Origin: Nitrospira sp.
Lineage (GTDB): Bacteria > Nitrospirota > Nitrospiria > Nitrospirales > Nitrospiraceae
Direction of reading: 5' to 3'
Length of the DNA stretch: 64,000 nucleotides
NCBI GenBank assembly: GCA_036984305.1
Contig: BQWY01000001.1
Span: forward strand, 2,625,501-2,689,500
Below are positions 44,120 through 53,424 of the stretch, one piece after another. Numbering within the stretch: position 1 is the first letter of the stretch; the number at the start of each line of letters is the position of its first letter. The notes beneath the pieces were generated by a model, which made no database searches, was not told the DNA's origin, and saw nothing but the letters and a program-made list of their open reading frames with translations. The position numbers were made by a program, and so were the translations under genes.

Positions 44120-47116
44120 CTATCTGGGCCTGAGTGCGGGTCGGAGTAGAAAACACTGATGTCGCCACTGCGTTCCTGCGGCATACGCCATGTCCTCTAC
44201 CTCGAAACCGGCCTCCGCGACCAACTTCTCTACTTCAGGGCGCGTGTACTGCCACACATGATCGTCGATGTACGACGACGGTTGACCTGTAAAGGTTGGC
44301 ATCGCATCGAGCGACGAATAATAGGTAGTGACCCGGCCCCATTCGGCGGCGTCCGGAGTCGTGAGTACAACCCGCCCTTTAGAGGAGACCAATTGACGCA
44401 ATTTTTGCAACGTTGCGCGAGGATGAAAATTTAAGTGCTCCAAAATCTCAGTGAACAAGATCAGGTCGAATTGACCGAACTCTTCAACGCTCGACAGCTC
44501 TATGTTACCGTGGACCTGATGGATGCCGTATCGCTCGACGAGCGTGGGCGCCAGATAGGAGCCCGCGTCCACAGCCAATATATAACTGGGACGATGACAG
44601 TGTATCGAGAAAATTAGGAGAGTCCCGTAGCCTGGACCGATATCCACGACGCGATCTACCGAGGTGAGGCCCCGCACCCACCGCAAAGCCGGGAACCAAT
44701 AACTTGCTTCCTCATGCCTATAGGTCTGCGCGTAGTGTCCGGGGCGACCAGAGACCTGATCACAGGCGGCAATTTCATCCTGGACTTGCGCCAGCGGAAC
44801 ACCCTTCATCGGTTTGCTGAGATTGTCCCGAATCATTTCGGCCACGACGCCAGCCTTGGATTGCCAGGTGTTGTCGGTGGCGTCCTGATGGAGCCGTGCA
44901 CGGTACCTGCTATCGTCTCGCAATGCGAGCGCTTCGTCGATTCGGACGATGAAGTGCTGGGGATCCCTGCCGATCAAGACCGATTGATACTTCCGACATT
45001 CTGGGAGATCGGTCGTCACAATGGGGTGGCCCAGAGCCATGTATTCGAACAGCTTGATGGGTGAAGTCGACTCCGTGACTTCATTGATTCGAAATGGGAT
45101 GGTGGAGACATCGAACCAACAGGCAAACTGAGGCAATCGCTTGTAGTCGATCGGACCCAGCACGGTGATGTTCGGACAATTCTCCAGCTTGTACGAACCG
45201 AGGGATTGATCATAGTTCCATCCGATCAATACAAGTTCGTAGTCCGGGCGGGCATGTGCCAGTTCAAGGATGAGCTCGTAATCAAACCACTTTGCAAGAG
45301 CCCCAAAATATCCGACAATGGGCTTGCCTTTGGACACCACATCACGGAGCTCCATCGGAACCCGCGTAGAATCGCGATGTATGGCAAAATGTTCAAGCTC
45401 AACCCCGTTCGTTATGAGCCGAACATTCTTGGCTCGATGACGGGACGCATCCCGATAAAGCTTATCGGCGCTCGTGATACAAATCACATCGTCGCATTCA
45501 AGAGCGTTTCGATGCCGCTCCAGTAACTCTTGAGGGACCTCTCGACCGGAAATGTCCGAATGGATTTCGTCGATGTATTCGTACAGCACCACGTCTCCGT
45601 CACCCAAATGTCCGCGAAGATACTCCCAGGTGCACTTGGGATCGGCCGCATATACATGAATCACCTTGCGTCGCGGCAATCGGTCTAGCAACTCAAACTG
45701 ATTCGTCACATAACAGCCGTCCGTTACCTCATCGAAGCCCTCTACGGAATCAAAGTTGTTCACGGTACAAAAAAAATAGAGGAAACCGAGCTCTGCCAAG
45801 CACTTCGCCACATGCTGTGGGCGCTGGAACAAGGGGAGCTTCCAATCCAGTAGCGGTCGAAACACGATAATTGGCTTGCCTTGATGTTGCGCAAGAATCC
45901 TGGTGAGTTGCTGCCTGTGGCGTTGTGCCGGCCGACGTGGTCGTAGTTTACTCCACGTCAACTTCAGGACATACGCGAGTCCTCGCGTTTCAAGAAGCAT
46001 GCGGGCATGCCGGCTTTTGCGCGTGTATAGGGCCGTTAGACGTTTCACTTCTCTGAGCGGCCTCGTGACACGCCAGGATCGACTTGCTTCCATCCAGGTA
46101 ATTCGAGCTTGTGCCTCGGCCAGTTGTTCCTGTACCTCACCCAATCGCGCGCTCAAGAGTTGCTGGGCTTCGCGCGTCTGGCTGAGCTCATAATAGAGGT
46201 CGCGCACCCGCCACGTGTCCGACTCTGTCATGCGGATCCGTCGCAACACCTCGAGGAGCCCCGGCAGTCTCGCTCGCATCATGCCGGCCAATGCATTGTC
46301 CTGCACGCGACCGGCCTGATCGCAGGCCCGTTCAAGCCATGCTGCATAAGCGATCGCGACATCCGAGAGCATCCATTCAGTCCCGTGCTTGGCGGTGAAG
46401 TACGTCCGATTTCGATCCACCAATTGACGATACGTCTCCGAATCGAGGTGCTTGAAACTTTGCGATCCCTTATGGAAGACAAAGCAATCCTCCACAACGA
46501 CCAGCTTGTACCCCGCCGCCAAGGCTCGCAGGCAGTAGTCGTCATCCTCGAAAAATCCAAGACCAAACGTTTCATCAAGCATTCCAAGCCGCTCGGTAAC
46601 AGTCCTCGGCGTCGCCAGACAAAAGAAACCCAGACGCTGCGTGTCGTGCCATAGGCCTCGTACGCTTGAGATATACTTCCCCGCAATGCCTGGATAATTG
46701 GTTTCATTCAAGCCTGGAAGATCAATTCGCTGCTCATTGCCTACAGCATTCGTGACCGGCCCCACCATTCCGATAGACGGATCGGCCTCGAGCGGCCCAA
46801 GAAGCCGGTTCAGCCATCCTTCACTCATAAGGGTATCGTTATTCAGGAACACCACGTACTTGCCTGACGCGAGCTTGAGACCGTCGTTACATCCGCCAGC
46901 GAATCCTCTGTTGGCGGAGTTGAGTTGGATCTTCACGTTTCGATGGCGAACTTGTAGTTCGGTCAAATATTTTGGTGTTGCATCGGTGGACGCATTGTCC
47001 ACGACAATCAACTCGAACGATTCTGCTGGAGTCAGGCTGAACAGGCTTTCCAGGCAGGGCGCGGTCGCCTCCTCGAGTTGATTGTGCGTAACAATGATGA
47101 TGCTGGTTTCAACCAT
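44120..47116 (-). CDS. Three-domain glycan protein: GT2 - coiled coil - GT4 - methyltransferase
   Basis: A 998-residue fusion. Residues about 1-250: GT2 domain (TSIIIVTHNQLEEATAPCLESL, VDNASTDATPKYL, NRGFAGGCNDGLKLASGKYVVFLNND, EDDDYCLRALAAGY). About 300-350: heptad-rich coiled coil. About 415-775: GT4-like domain (IIVFRPLLDWKLPLFQRPQHVAKCL, IVGYFGALAKWFDYELILEL, TSPIKLFEYMALGHPIVTTD). About 795-998: methyltransferase (VVDIGPGYGTLLIF, FDLILFTEILEHLNFHPR). It may add two sugars and cap or modify the chain. Every domain looks intact. It lies 8 bases upstream of wecB. Confidence 0.88.
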   Translation of the reverse strand: MVETSIIIVTHNQLEEATAPCLESLFSLTPAESFELIVVDNASTDATPKYLTELQVRHRNVKIQLNSANRGFAGGCNDGLKLASGKYVVFLNNDTLMSEGWLNRLLGPLEADPSIGMVGPVTNAVGNEQRIDLPGLNETNYPGIAGKYISSVRGLWHDTQRLGFFCLATPRTVTERLGMLDETFGLGFFEDDDYCLRALAAGYKLVVVEDCFVFHKGSQSFKHLDSETYRQLVDRNRTYFTAKHGTEWMLSDVAIAYAAWLERACDQAGRVQDNALAGMMRARLPGLLEVLRRIRMTESDTWRVRDLYYELSQTREAQQLLSARLGEVQEQLAEAQARITWMEASRSWRVTRPLREVKRLTALYTRKSRHARMLLETRGLAYVLKLTWSKLRPRRPAQRHRQQLTRILAQHQGKPIIVFRPLLDWKLPLFQRPQHVAKCLAELGFLYFFCTVNNFDSVEGFDEVTDGCYVTNQFELLDRLPRRKVIHVYAADPKCTWEYLRGHLGDGDVVLYEYIDEIHSDISGREVPQELLERHRNALECDDVICITSADKLYRDASRHRAKNVRLITNGVELEHFAIHRDSTRVPMELRDVVSKGKPIVGYFGALAKWFDYELILELAHARPDYELVLIGWNYDQSLGSYKLENCPNITVLGPIDYKRLPQFACWFDVSTIPFRINEVTESTSPIKLFEYMALGHPIVTTDLPECRKYQSVLIGRDPQHFIVRIDEALALRDDSRYRARLHQDATDNTWQSKAGVVAEMIRDNLSKPMKGVPLAQVQDEIAACDQVSGRPGHYAQTYRHEEASYWFPALRWVRGLTSVDRVVDIGPGYGTLLIFSIHCHRPSYILAVDAGSYLAPTLVERYGIHQVHGNIELSSVEEFGQFDLILFTEILEHLNFHPRATLQKLRQLVSSKGRVVLTTPDAAEWGRVTTYYSSLDAMPTFTGQPSSYIDDHVWQYTRPEVEKLVAEAGFEVEDMAYAAGTQWRHQCFLLRPALRPR

Positions 47117-47152
47117 TGGGGTCTTTCAGTCAAGGAAGTGACAGTGGGGGAT

Positions 47153-48742
47153 CTAAATGTATGGCCATCTCAGGTTGGCATACCGCTCGCGAAGTTTTTG
47201 CCCCAGCCACCGACGATCTTCATCCGCAAAGGGAGCCCGAGCGATGCGACCTAGACGTACCAGCCAACGGCGCATGCGAGAATGAACGTGCGGATGCCCC
47301 TCTAACTTCGACATCTTCTCCTCAAGTACGCCGATGAGCCGGTTTCGCTCCGCAAGCACTCCTGACAGTTCGGCTAGTTCCTTTTCTCGTTGTCCCGCAA
47401 GTTGACGATAAAATTGTGTCTCGATATGCGTGGACAGCCTGATATTGGCTTGCTCCCGTGAATGCTGCCGATATTCCAACAAAGGATACGGCGAGCGTAC
47501 GGCATCCCAACCGGCCTGAACCATGCGAACGAATAAAGAGTGGTCTTCCGCCCGCGATTTTTCCTGCTTGTAGCCCCCCACTTGGTCGAAGGCCTGTCGC
47601 CGGAACATGCTGGAACCATGAATAAAATTGGCTTTCCCGAGCTCGCCTCTCGCCTCCGGTGAAAAATCAGGAAACGACACCACAAAAAAATGGTCTTTGA
47701 TTATTCGGCCCTGTCGCTCCCGTGGGTTCTGATCATAGATGAGTCGCGCTCGGGACCCGAACAGCGCGTAGTCCGTGTATGCAACCGCAGCATGTGGGTG
47801 GAGGCTGAGCAAAGCCGACAGTCGCTCGACGTAATCGCTCCGTAGACGATTGTCGGCCCCCAAGATGCACACGAATTGTGCGGCTGTCCTCTGGACAGCC
47901 TGATTGAACGTCTCAATGATCCCCAGGTTGCTGGCGTTCCGATGAAAAAATATTGTACCTCGGGACTTGTCAGCGAAGTATCTTCCTATCTCGCTGGTAT
48001 TGTCCTCAGAACAATCGTCGACGATGTGCACTTCGTCGGGCTTTCTTGTCTGTCTCAACACCGATTCGACCGCCTCGGGGAGATACTGCCCATAGTTGTA
48101 TGAAACGACGATAACGGCCACGCGACTCGCAGGTTCTAACGCCGTGTCGTTGGACACGATGAGCCGGTTCAACGTGTATCGATCACTGTCATTGCCCTGA
48201 ACGCATGATAGGCCTCCTGTAAAGCGTGTGCGAACCTCCTCCACGACCACATTATTGTAGTCACCGTGAGGGTACGCGAACCAACGGAAGCCGGATGGAT
48301 CCAAGGAGCGCAACGAGGGAGGCACCTCCAACTCATCCACAATCCTGTCACGGTCCGTGACCGGGCCTAAATTGAGGTGCGTTCGAGAATGCCACTGCAA
48401 TCGTCCACCCATGCTAACCAGCGTGGCCAATTGGGCTTCATCTGCAAATGTCGCCAGCGGCTCGACACGATCAAACGCGTTGTCGCGGCCGACATAGTCG
48501 CTGGTTACAAATAGTTCGAAAGGGTACGACAGCATACGCAGTAGCGGAGCCGCGTATTGCAGGACATTCTCGTAGACCCCGTCGAACGTAATGACCACCT
48601 GCTTCTCGTCTGACGGATCATAGTCGTCGAGGTAGACGACCTTGCGTCCTTGCAATGCCAACAATTGCCGGTGGAAGGTCTCAACGTCGACCCACCAGCA
48701 TGTTTTATTCTGCGGATGAACCTTGTGGTACAACAGAATCAT
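47153..48742 (-). CDS. Polysaccharide deacetylase-like / GT2 fusion protein
   Basis: A 529-residue protein. Residues 1-200 resemble a CE4 deacetylase (ILLYHKVHPQN, VVITFDGVYENVLQYAAPLL, LQWHSRTHLNLGPV, FRWFAYPHGDYN), but the metal motif TFDDG reads TFDGV, so one of the two Asp is lost. Residues about 210-430 are a GT2 domain (VAVIVVSYNYGQYLPEAVESVL, VDDCSEDNTSEI, NLGIIETFNQAVQ, GADNRLRSDYVE). A C-terminal coiled coil and basic tail follow. It overlaps the methyltransferase gene as ATGA. Confidence 0.85.
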   Translation of the reverse strand: MILLYHKVHPQNKTCWWVDVETFHRQLLALQGRKVVYLDDYDPSDEKQVVITFDGVYENVLQYAAPLLRMLSYPFELFVTSDYVGRDNAFDRVEPLATFADEAQLATLVSMGGRLQWHSRTHLNLGPVTDRDRIVDELEVPPSLRSLDPSGFRWFAYPHGDYNNVVVEEVRTRFTGGLSCVQGNDSDRYTLNRLIVSNDTALEPASRVAVIVVSYNYGQYLPEAVESVLRQTRKPDEVHIVDDCSEDNTSEIGRYFADKSRGTIFFHRNASNLGIIETFNQAVQRTAAQFVCILGADNRLRSDYVERLSALLSLHPHAAVAYTDYALFGSRARLIYDQNPRERQGRIIKDHFFVVSFPDFSPEARGELGKANFIHGSSMFRRQAFDQVGGYKQEKSRAEDHSLFVRMVQAGWDAVRSPYPLLEYRQHSREQANIRLSTHIETQFYRQLAGQREKELAELSGVLAERNRLIGVLEEKMSKLEGHPHVHSRMRRWLVRLGRIARAPFADEDRRWLGQKLRERYANLRWPYI

Positions 48743-49287
48743 TTCCCATAGACCTCAAGGCGATGGACGTATTCACGGTAGGGATAAAAACATTCTTTCA
48801 ACATGAGATAAGGGAATCTGGCTCGATACCACGTGTCAATATGAATGCTGACGAGAATACCGTCGTCCGCCAGTAAATCGTCCACGATCCGATAAATCAT
48901 GGGGAGCGATCTTCCGATGTACTGGTCATACAACACACCCGTGATGATCACCAGATCAAACGGCACCCCTGGCAGGGTGGCCGCGTCGAATAGAGAGCAT
49001 TGCATGAACTTGAGTCGGTGACTTTCATGCTGTCGGGCTCGATCGACGGCCGACCTGGAAACATCAATGCCCACTACCTCCTCTCCAGGTAGTTTCCTAG
49101 TCACAAAGCCTTCCCCACACCCAATGTCGAGAACACGACGATACCGACCGCTAGGCAGTTCGCTCAACAGCATCTCCACGCGCTTGTGGTCGTCAGGGTT
49201 TGACTCGTATCCCCACGGATCAGCCTGATGATACCAATGTTCAAGGTCCTCGAAACTCTGCATGTCTTGATTTTCTGCACCTTCCAT
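48739..49287 (-). CDS. Class I SAM-dependent methyltransferase (NodS-like)
   Basis: A 182-residue compact methyltransferase: FEDLEHWYHQADPWGYESNPDDHKRVEMLL, RRVLDIGCGEGFVTRKL (motif I), VVGIDVSRSAVDRAR, FDLVIITGVLYDQY. The DPWGYES start resembles NodS-type enzymes and similar proteins of sugar-modifying loci. It lies between the Wzt-like ABC ATPase (6-base gap) and the deacetylase fusion (ATGA overlap). Confidence 0.85.
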   Translation of the reverse strand: MEGAENQDMQSFEDLEHWYHQADPWGYESNPDDHKRVEMLLSELPSGRYRRVLDIGCGEGFVTRKLPGEEVVGIDVSRSAVDRARQHESHRLKFMQCSLFDAATLPGVPFDLVIITGVLYDQYIGRSLPMIYRIVDDLLADDGILVSIHIDTWYRARFPYLMLKECFYPYREYVHRLEVYGK

Positions 49288-49293
49288 CGTTGA

Positions 49294-50616
49294 TTAGGAT
49301 GAGATCACGGAACCGTTCACGACGCAATCGACCTTGAACGGAGGATTATACATCGCCCACCGAGACGTTCCCGCCGTGCTGGCGGATTGGAACAGCAGGG
49401 CGGGCTCGATGTAGTCCAAGTAGTCGGTATTGGTCGGGCTCACATAACTGCTGGCTATGGACGTGATGCCATACTTCCCGTCGCGCAGGCGATTTTGAAA
49501 TTCAAACGTGGCTTGCACCGTGTCGCCCTGACTCAATTTCTGAAAATCCACGTGCTCGGCATGCGTGCTGGTCCCCAGGAGGAGCTGACCAGACTCATCG
49601 ATGACGTACATCGACAGGCAAAGATACTCCACCATTCGCTTGATACGAACGAACATTTTCACACGAACACTTTCTCCAAAGAACACCGTGTTCCCCCCCT
49701 GGGTCGTAGAGAGAGTTACAAACGTAATCTCCGCGTGACCACTGCCCGTGCGATGACCGGTAAATGCAGCCAAGAATGCAGCCTCCTCGGCTGCTGTCGG
49801 AGAGCCCTGCCCCTGTTCGTCCGTTGCGATACCAACACCGTGGAACAAACCCGCCGCTTCACCTGGCGGCTGCTTAAGATCGGATTGTGCTGAGCTGATG
49901 TAATGACTGCAGACGCGACTCGGCTCGCCGAACAGGGCCACCTGGCCCTTATCCAAATAAAGCACCCGGTCACAGAGTTTCTGCACCAAACCGATGTCAT
50001 GACTCACAAAAAGTATCGATGCTCCTTCCGCACGCAACTGTTCGATTCTCTTGAGGCATTTGAGAGTAAACACAAAGTCTCCCACTGAAAGTGCTTCATC
50101 GACAACGAGAATATCAGGCAGAGCATGGACTTGGACGGCAAATGCCAGGCGCATATACATGCCGCTCGAATAGGTTTTCACCGGCTGATCGATAAATTGC
50201 CCTATGTCGGCAAACGACAAAATATTGTTGAGCCGGGCGTCTACGTCCCGCCGACTCAGCCCTAACACCGCCCCATTCAGATAGACGTTCTCGCGACCTG
50301 TAAATTCTGGATTGAATCCTGCCCCGAGTTCCAACAACGCGGCCACGCGTCCCTGCACGTCCACACTTCCGTAGCTCGGGGTCAGCGTACCGCAGATCAA
50401 CTGAAGCAGGGTCGACTTGCCCGACCCATTGCGGCCGATCACCCCGACGGTCTCCCCTCGCTGAACATCGAAGGACACGTCTCGTAACGCCCAGAATTCC
50501 CGATAGAACTGCTTTCTCCCACGCCACAAACCTTGCTTGAGCCGATCCTGCGGTTTGTCGTAGATGTGATAGCACTTGCTGATATCCGTGGCACGAATTG
50601 CATAGTTAGAGGACAT
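49294..50616 (-). CDS. O-antigen/polysaccharide ABC exporter ATPase (Wzt-like)
   Basis: A 440-residue ATPase with Walker A GRNGSGKST (about 60-68), signature YSSGMYMRLAFA, Walker B ILVVDEALSVGD and H-loop FVSHD. Beyond residue 280 a C-terminal domain (ITFVTLSTTQGGNTVFFGESVRVKMFVRIK, then DGKYGITSIASSYVSP) matches the Wzt carbohydrate-binding tail that recognises the finished chain end before export. ATG at 50616; it overlaps the permease gene by 11 bases. Confidence 0.92.
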   Translation of the reverse strand: MSSNYAIRATDISKCYHIYDKPQDRLKQGLWRGRKQFYREFWALRDVSFDVQRGETVGVIGRNGSGKSTLLQLICGTLTPSYGSVDVQGRVAALLELGAGFNPEFTGRENVYLNGAVLGLSRRDVDARLNNILSFADIGQFIDQPVKTYSSGMYMRLAFAVQVHALPDILVVDEALSVGDFVFTLKCLKRIEQLRAEGASILFVSHDIGLVQKLCDRVLYLDKGQVALFGEPSRVCSHYISSAQSDLKQPPGEAAGLFHGVGIATDEQGQGSPTAAEEAAFLAAFTGHRTGSGHAEITFVTLSTTQGGNTVFFGESVRVKMFVRIKRMVEYLCLSMYVIDESGQLLLGTSTHAEHVDFQKLSQGDTVQATFEFQNRLRDGKYGITSIASSYVSPTNTDYLDYIEPALLFQSASTAGTSRWAMYNPPFKVDCVVNGSVISS

Positions 50617-51454
50617 CAGCAAATCCCTTTCGGGTGCGTTGAAACCAGATCAGGCCCAACCATGCCACCAGGCAGCTGACGGCATAATACACCGCCAGAC
50701 CAATCCAATCCGGCTTGCCTCCCCAAAATACAAGGTTTCGTGCTTGCTCGATGATGAACGTCAACGGATTGGCATAGAGCCAGGCTCGATACGGCTCTGG
50801 CAACGCCGAGGCCGGATAAAACACGGGACTCAAGAACAGCATGATGGTGGTCAGCATCGCCATCATGTGACCAATGTCGCGAATATAGACGCCAAGGGAC
50901 GCCAGTATCCACGAGACCCCGATCGTCAAGAGTGAGAGGGGGAAAAACAGGACTGGAAGCAGCAGGATAGCTGGAGGGATCGAGAGATTAGCCACGAAAT
51001 AGAACAGCATGAGCACTAGAACGTTCATCGAGGCGTGAAACAGCGCGGAGCCCAAAGCGATCCACGGTAGAACCTCAAGTGGAAACAGCACCTTCTTGAC
51101 GTAATTCACATTCGAAAGAATGAGCCCTGGGGCGCGGTTGACACATTCTGCAAACAACCCGTGCACGATCATCCCCGTGAACAGGGTCATCGCAAAATCC
51201 GCCTTGCTATCTTCGAGCCCGCCTCCCCAACGGGCTTTAAAGACCACAGAGAAGACGATCGTATACACCAGTAGCATCAAGATCGGATTGAAAAAGGACC
51301 AGGCCAGACCAACGAGCGACCCTCGATATCGCCCAATGACATCGCGTTTGACCATCTGCCAAATCAGTTCCCGATGCGCCCAAAAGCTAAAGAAAATCGC
51401 CAACGGAGAATTGGTCAGGATTCTTCGATGGGGAGTGAGTTTCTGGCTGATCAT
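50606..51454 (-). CDS. ABC-2 type polysaccharide exporter permease (Wzm-like)
   Basis: A 282-residue integral membrane protein with about six segments: FFSFWAHRELIWQMVKRDVIGRYRGSLVGLAWSFFNPILMLLVYTIVF at the start, KVLFPLEVLPW, and SPVFYPASALPEPYRAWLYANPLTFIIEQARN, which is the family signature near the C-terminus. With the overlapping Wzt-like ATPase it forms the exporter that moves undecaprenyl-linked polysaccharide to the periplasm. Confidence 0.92.
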   Translation of the reverse strand: MISQKLTPHRRILTNSPLAIFFSFWAHRELIWQMVKRDVIGRYRGSLVGLAWSFFNPILMLLVYTIVFSVVFKARWGGGLEDSKADFAMTLFTGMIVHGLFAECVNRAPGLILSNVNYVKKVLFPLEVLPWIALGSALFHASMNVLVLMLFYFVANLSIPPAILLLPVLFFPLSLLTIGVSWILASLGVYIRDIGHMMAMLTTIMLFLSPVFYPASALPEPYRAWLYANPLTFIIEQARNLVFWGGKPDWIGLAVYYAVSCLVAWLGLIWFQRTRKGFADVL

Positions 51455-52001
51455 CGTGTCAGCAGCATCGAGTGTTCGGGTGTTGTGCTCTGTTTGATCT
51501 ATCGAGGTAGCTCATGGGGGAGTCGCACCATGGCATCCCCGCCCTACCGACGAGGTGGTAGTCCACCACCATAACGTAATCTCTGACTCTGGGAAGACCG
51601 GGATGGCGACCAGTTGGGTGAACTAGCAGGGACAGACGTGTGAGGCACGACGAGGCTAACGGCCGCACAAGAACCTGTCGCCCCCTCCATAAGTCCGAAG
51701 GTAATTCCAACTCTCAGCGGCCTCCTGATCGCCTGCTGCGAACGGGTAGAACCGGCATCGGAATGAAGCAACCGTCCACGAATGGACGCTCTCGATCAAT
51801 TGGCACACCCATGAGGGAGTTAATTCTTCATAACCACACTCTGCCGGTTTCTTCGGACATTAGACTCCCCGACGTACATTCCAGACTCAAGGCAAAATCC
51901 ATCCAGTATACCCTAAATTTTGTAGCAAATGCCGGGAACAACCGTCAATCACTGGAGTCTCTGTCCTTCATAACTTCCGGCGGCATGACATGGGACGCCT
52001 G
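51455..52001. other. 547-base gene-free stretch between wzm and the DegT gene
   Basis: No convincing coding sequence. The only frames are shadows without family similarity. On the minus strand it holds a candidate promoter (51919-51948) and a small hairpin GGTGGT-AGTCC-ACCACC (51550-51566). The long leader before the wzm ATG would be about 460 bases. Confidence 0.5.
51919..51948 (-). promoter_or_regulatory. Candidate promoter upstream of the Wzm/Wzt genes
   Basis: Minus strand TTGACG (51943-51948) and TACAAA (51919-51924) with an 18-base spacer. The -35 box differs from consensus at one position, the -10 box at two. Confidence 0.3.
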
Positions 52002-53156
52002 TCACACCCCGCGCGTTGCGCCTTCGAAAAACGATTGGATTATGCGCACCACAAACTCTTGTTGGTCAGCACGCAATTCTGGATAAATCGGAAGCGCCAG
52101 GGTCTCGCTGGCCGCCAGTTCTGATTCGGGGAAATCTCCGGACTTATGGCCCAACGACTGAAAACACTCTTGCAGGTGAAATGGAACGGGATAATAGACC
52201 TCCGTGGTCACTCCGCGCTCCTTGAGAAACGTCAACAGTTGATCTCGCCGGGGAACTCGGATCACGAACTGATTGTAAATATGATGGTGCGAGCAGCCGC
52301 ACGCTTCATAGACAGCCTGGGGCAACCCGATGTCGGGCTTCGCGGTCAATCCAGCCTCGGTAAAGAGCGCGCAATATCGCCGAGCATTATCTTGTCGTCG
52401 TTTGGTCCATCCGTCCAAGTAGTTCAACTTGACGTTGAGGACCGCCGCCTGAATGCTGTCGAGACGAAAGTTGCCGCCGATCAGACTGTGATAGTATTTT
52501 GGCTTACTACCGTGGACGCGAAGCACACGAATTCGCTCGGCCAAATCGGGGTCGTTCGTCGTTACCATCCCGCCATCGCCGAGCCCCCCCAAATTCTTAC
52601 TGGGGAAGAACGAAAAGCACCCAACGGTGCCCAGGCTTCCAGCCCGACGTCCGTCGGCATATTCAGCCCCGATGGCCTGCGCCGCATCTTCGATGACAGA
52701 GAGCCCATGACGTTGAGCCACCGCCATGATCGGCGCCATGTCCGCACATTGCCCATAGAGATGCACGGGCATAATGGCCTTAGTCTTCTTGGTCACCGCC
52801 AGTTCGATTTTGACAGGATCGATATTATACGTCACGGGGTCGATATCGACGAAGACTGGCGTGGCACCCACTCGAACAATCGCGCCGGCCGTGGCGAAGA
52901 AGGAGTATGGAGTCGTAATGACCTCGTCACCATTCTTGATGCCCAATGCCATCAGTGCAACCAGCAAGGCATCGGTTCCCGAGGTGACACCAATTCCATA
53001 CCGCGTTTGCGAATATGCGGCCACCCGCTCCTCTAGTTTGGTCACCTCCGGACCGAGAATGAACGCCTGACTTTCCAGTACCTGCTGGATAGCGGCCATT
53101 AACTCGGCTTGAATCGGTTTGTGCTGCGCACTGAGATCAAGTAGCGGGACTGCCAT
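52002..53156 (-). CDS. DegT/DnrJ/EryC1 sugar aminotransferase
   Basis: A 384-residue PLP-dependent aminotransferase acting on nucleotide-linked keto sugars. Marks: [65 protein letters not shown], and the PLP lysine in [16 protein letters not shown]. The start at 53156 is the ATG before VPLLDL; the frame stays open to 53198. The VPLLDL opening recalls WbpE/QdtB-type 3-aminotransferases, so a dTDP- or UDP-3-keto sugar is a reasonable but unproven substrate. Confidence 0.9.
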   Translation of the reverse strand: MAVPLLDLSAQHKPIQAELMAAIQQVLESQAFILGPEVTKLEERVAAYSQTRYGIGVTSGTDALLVALMALGIKNGDEVITTPYSFFATAGAIVRVGATPVFVDIDPVTYNIDPVKIELAVTKKTKAIMPVHLYGQCADMAPIMAVAQRHGLSVIEDAAQAIGAEYADGRRAGSLGTVGCFSFFPSKNLGGLGDGGMVTTNDPDLAERIRVLRVHGSKPKYYHSLIGGNFRLDSIQAAVLNVKLNYLDGWTKRRQDNARRYCALFTEAGLTAKPDIGLPQAVYEACGCSHHHIYNQFVIRVPRRDQLLTFLKERGVTTEVYYPVPFHLQECFQSLGHKSGDFPESELAASETLALPIYPELRADQQEFVVRIIQSFFEGATRGV

Positions 53157-53424
53157 TATCGTGTCTCCGTTGTGCACGTTGGAGTATGGGGCGGGCAAGA
53201 CACACTCTCGCCGTAGGCGTCGAAGGTACGCTCTCGACCATCGGAAATTCCGCCCCGAACCAATTGGCCGTTGGCGAGATCAGATTGTCACCTTCACCAT
53301 CATTCATTCCCAAGAATCGAACGCAGGCCGTCCGGACAGGTATGCCTCGATCCTACCCGAAACGCCAAAATTCATCCACTTCACACCCACGCCATTTGGT
53401 TTGTTCAGGAGTCGCCGCTCCCGA

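Noticed and set aside
51640-52086. 148-codon plus-strand frame in the gap before the DegT gene
   Set aside because: No ribosome site, no recognisable domain, and it runs into the 3' end of the DegT gene on the other strand.
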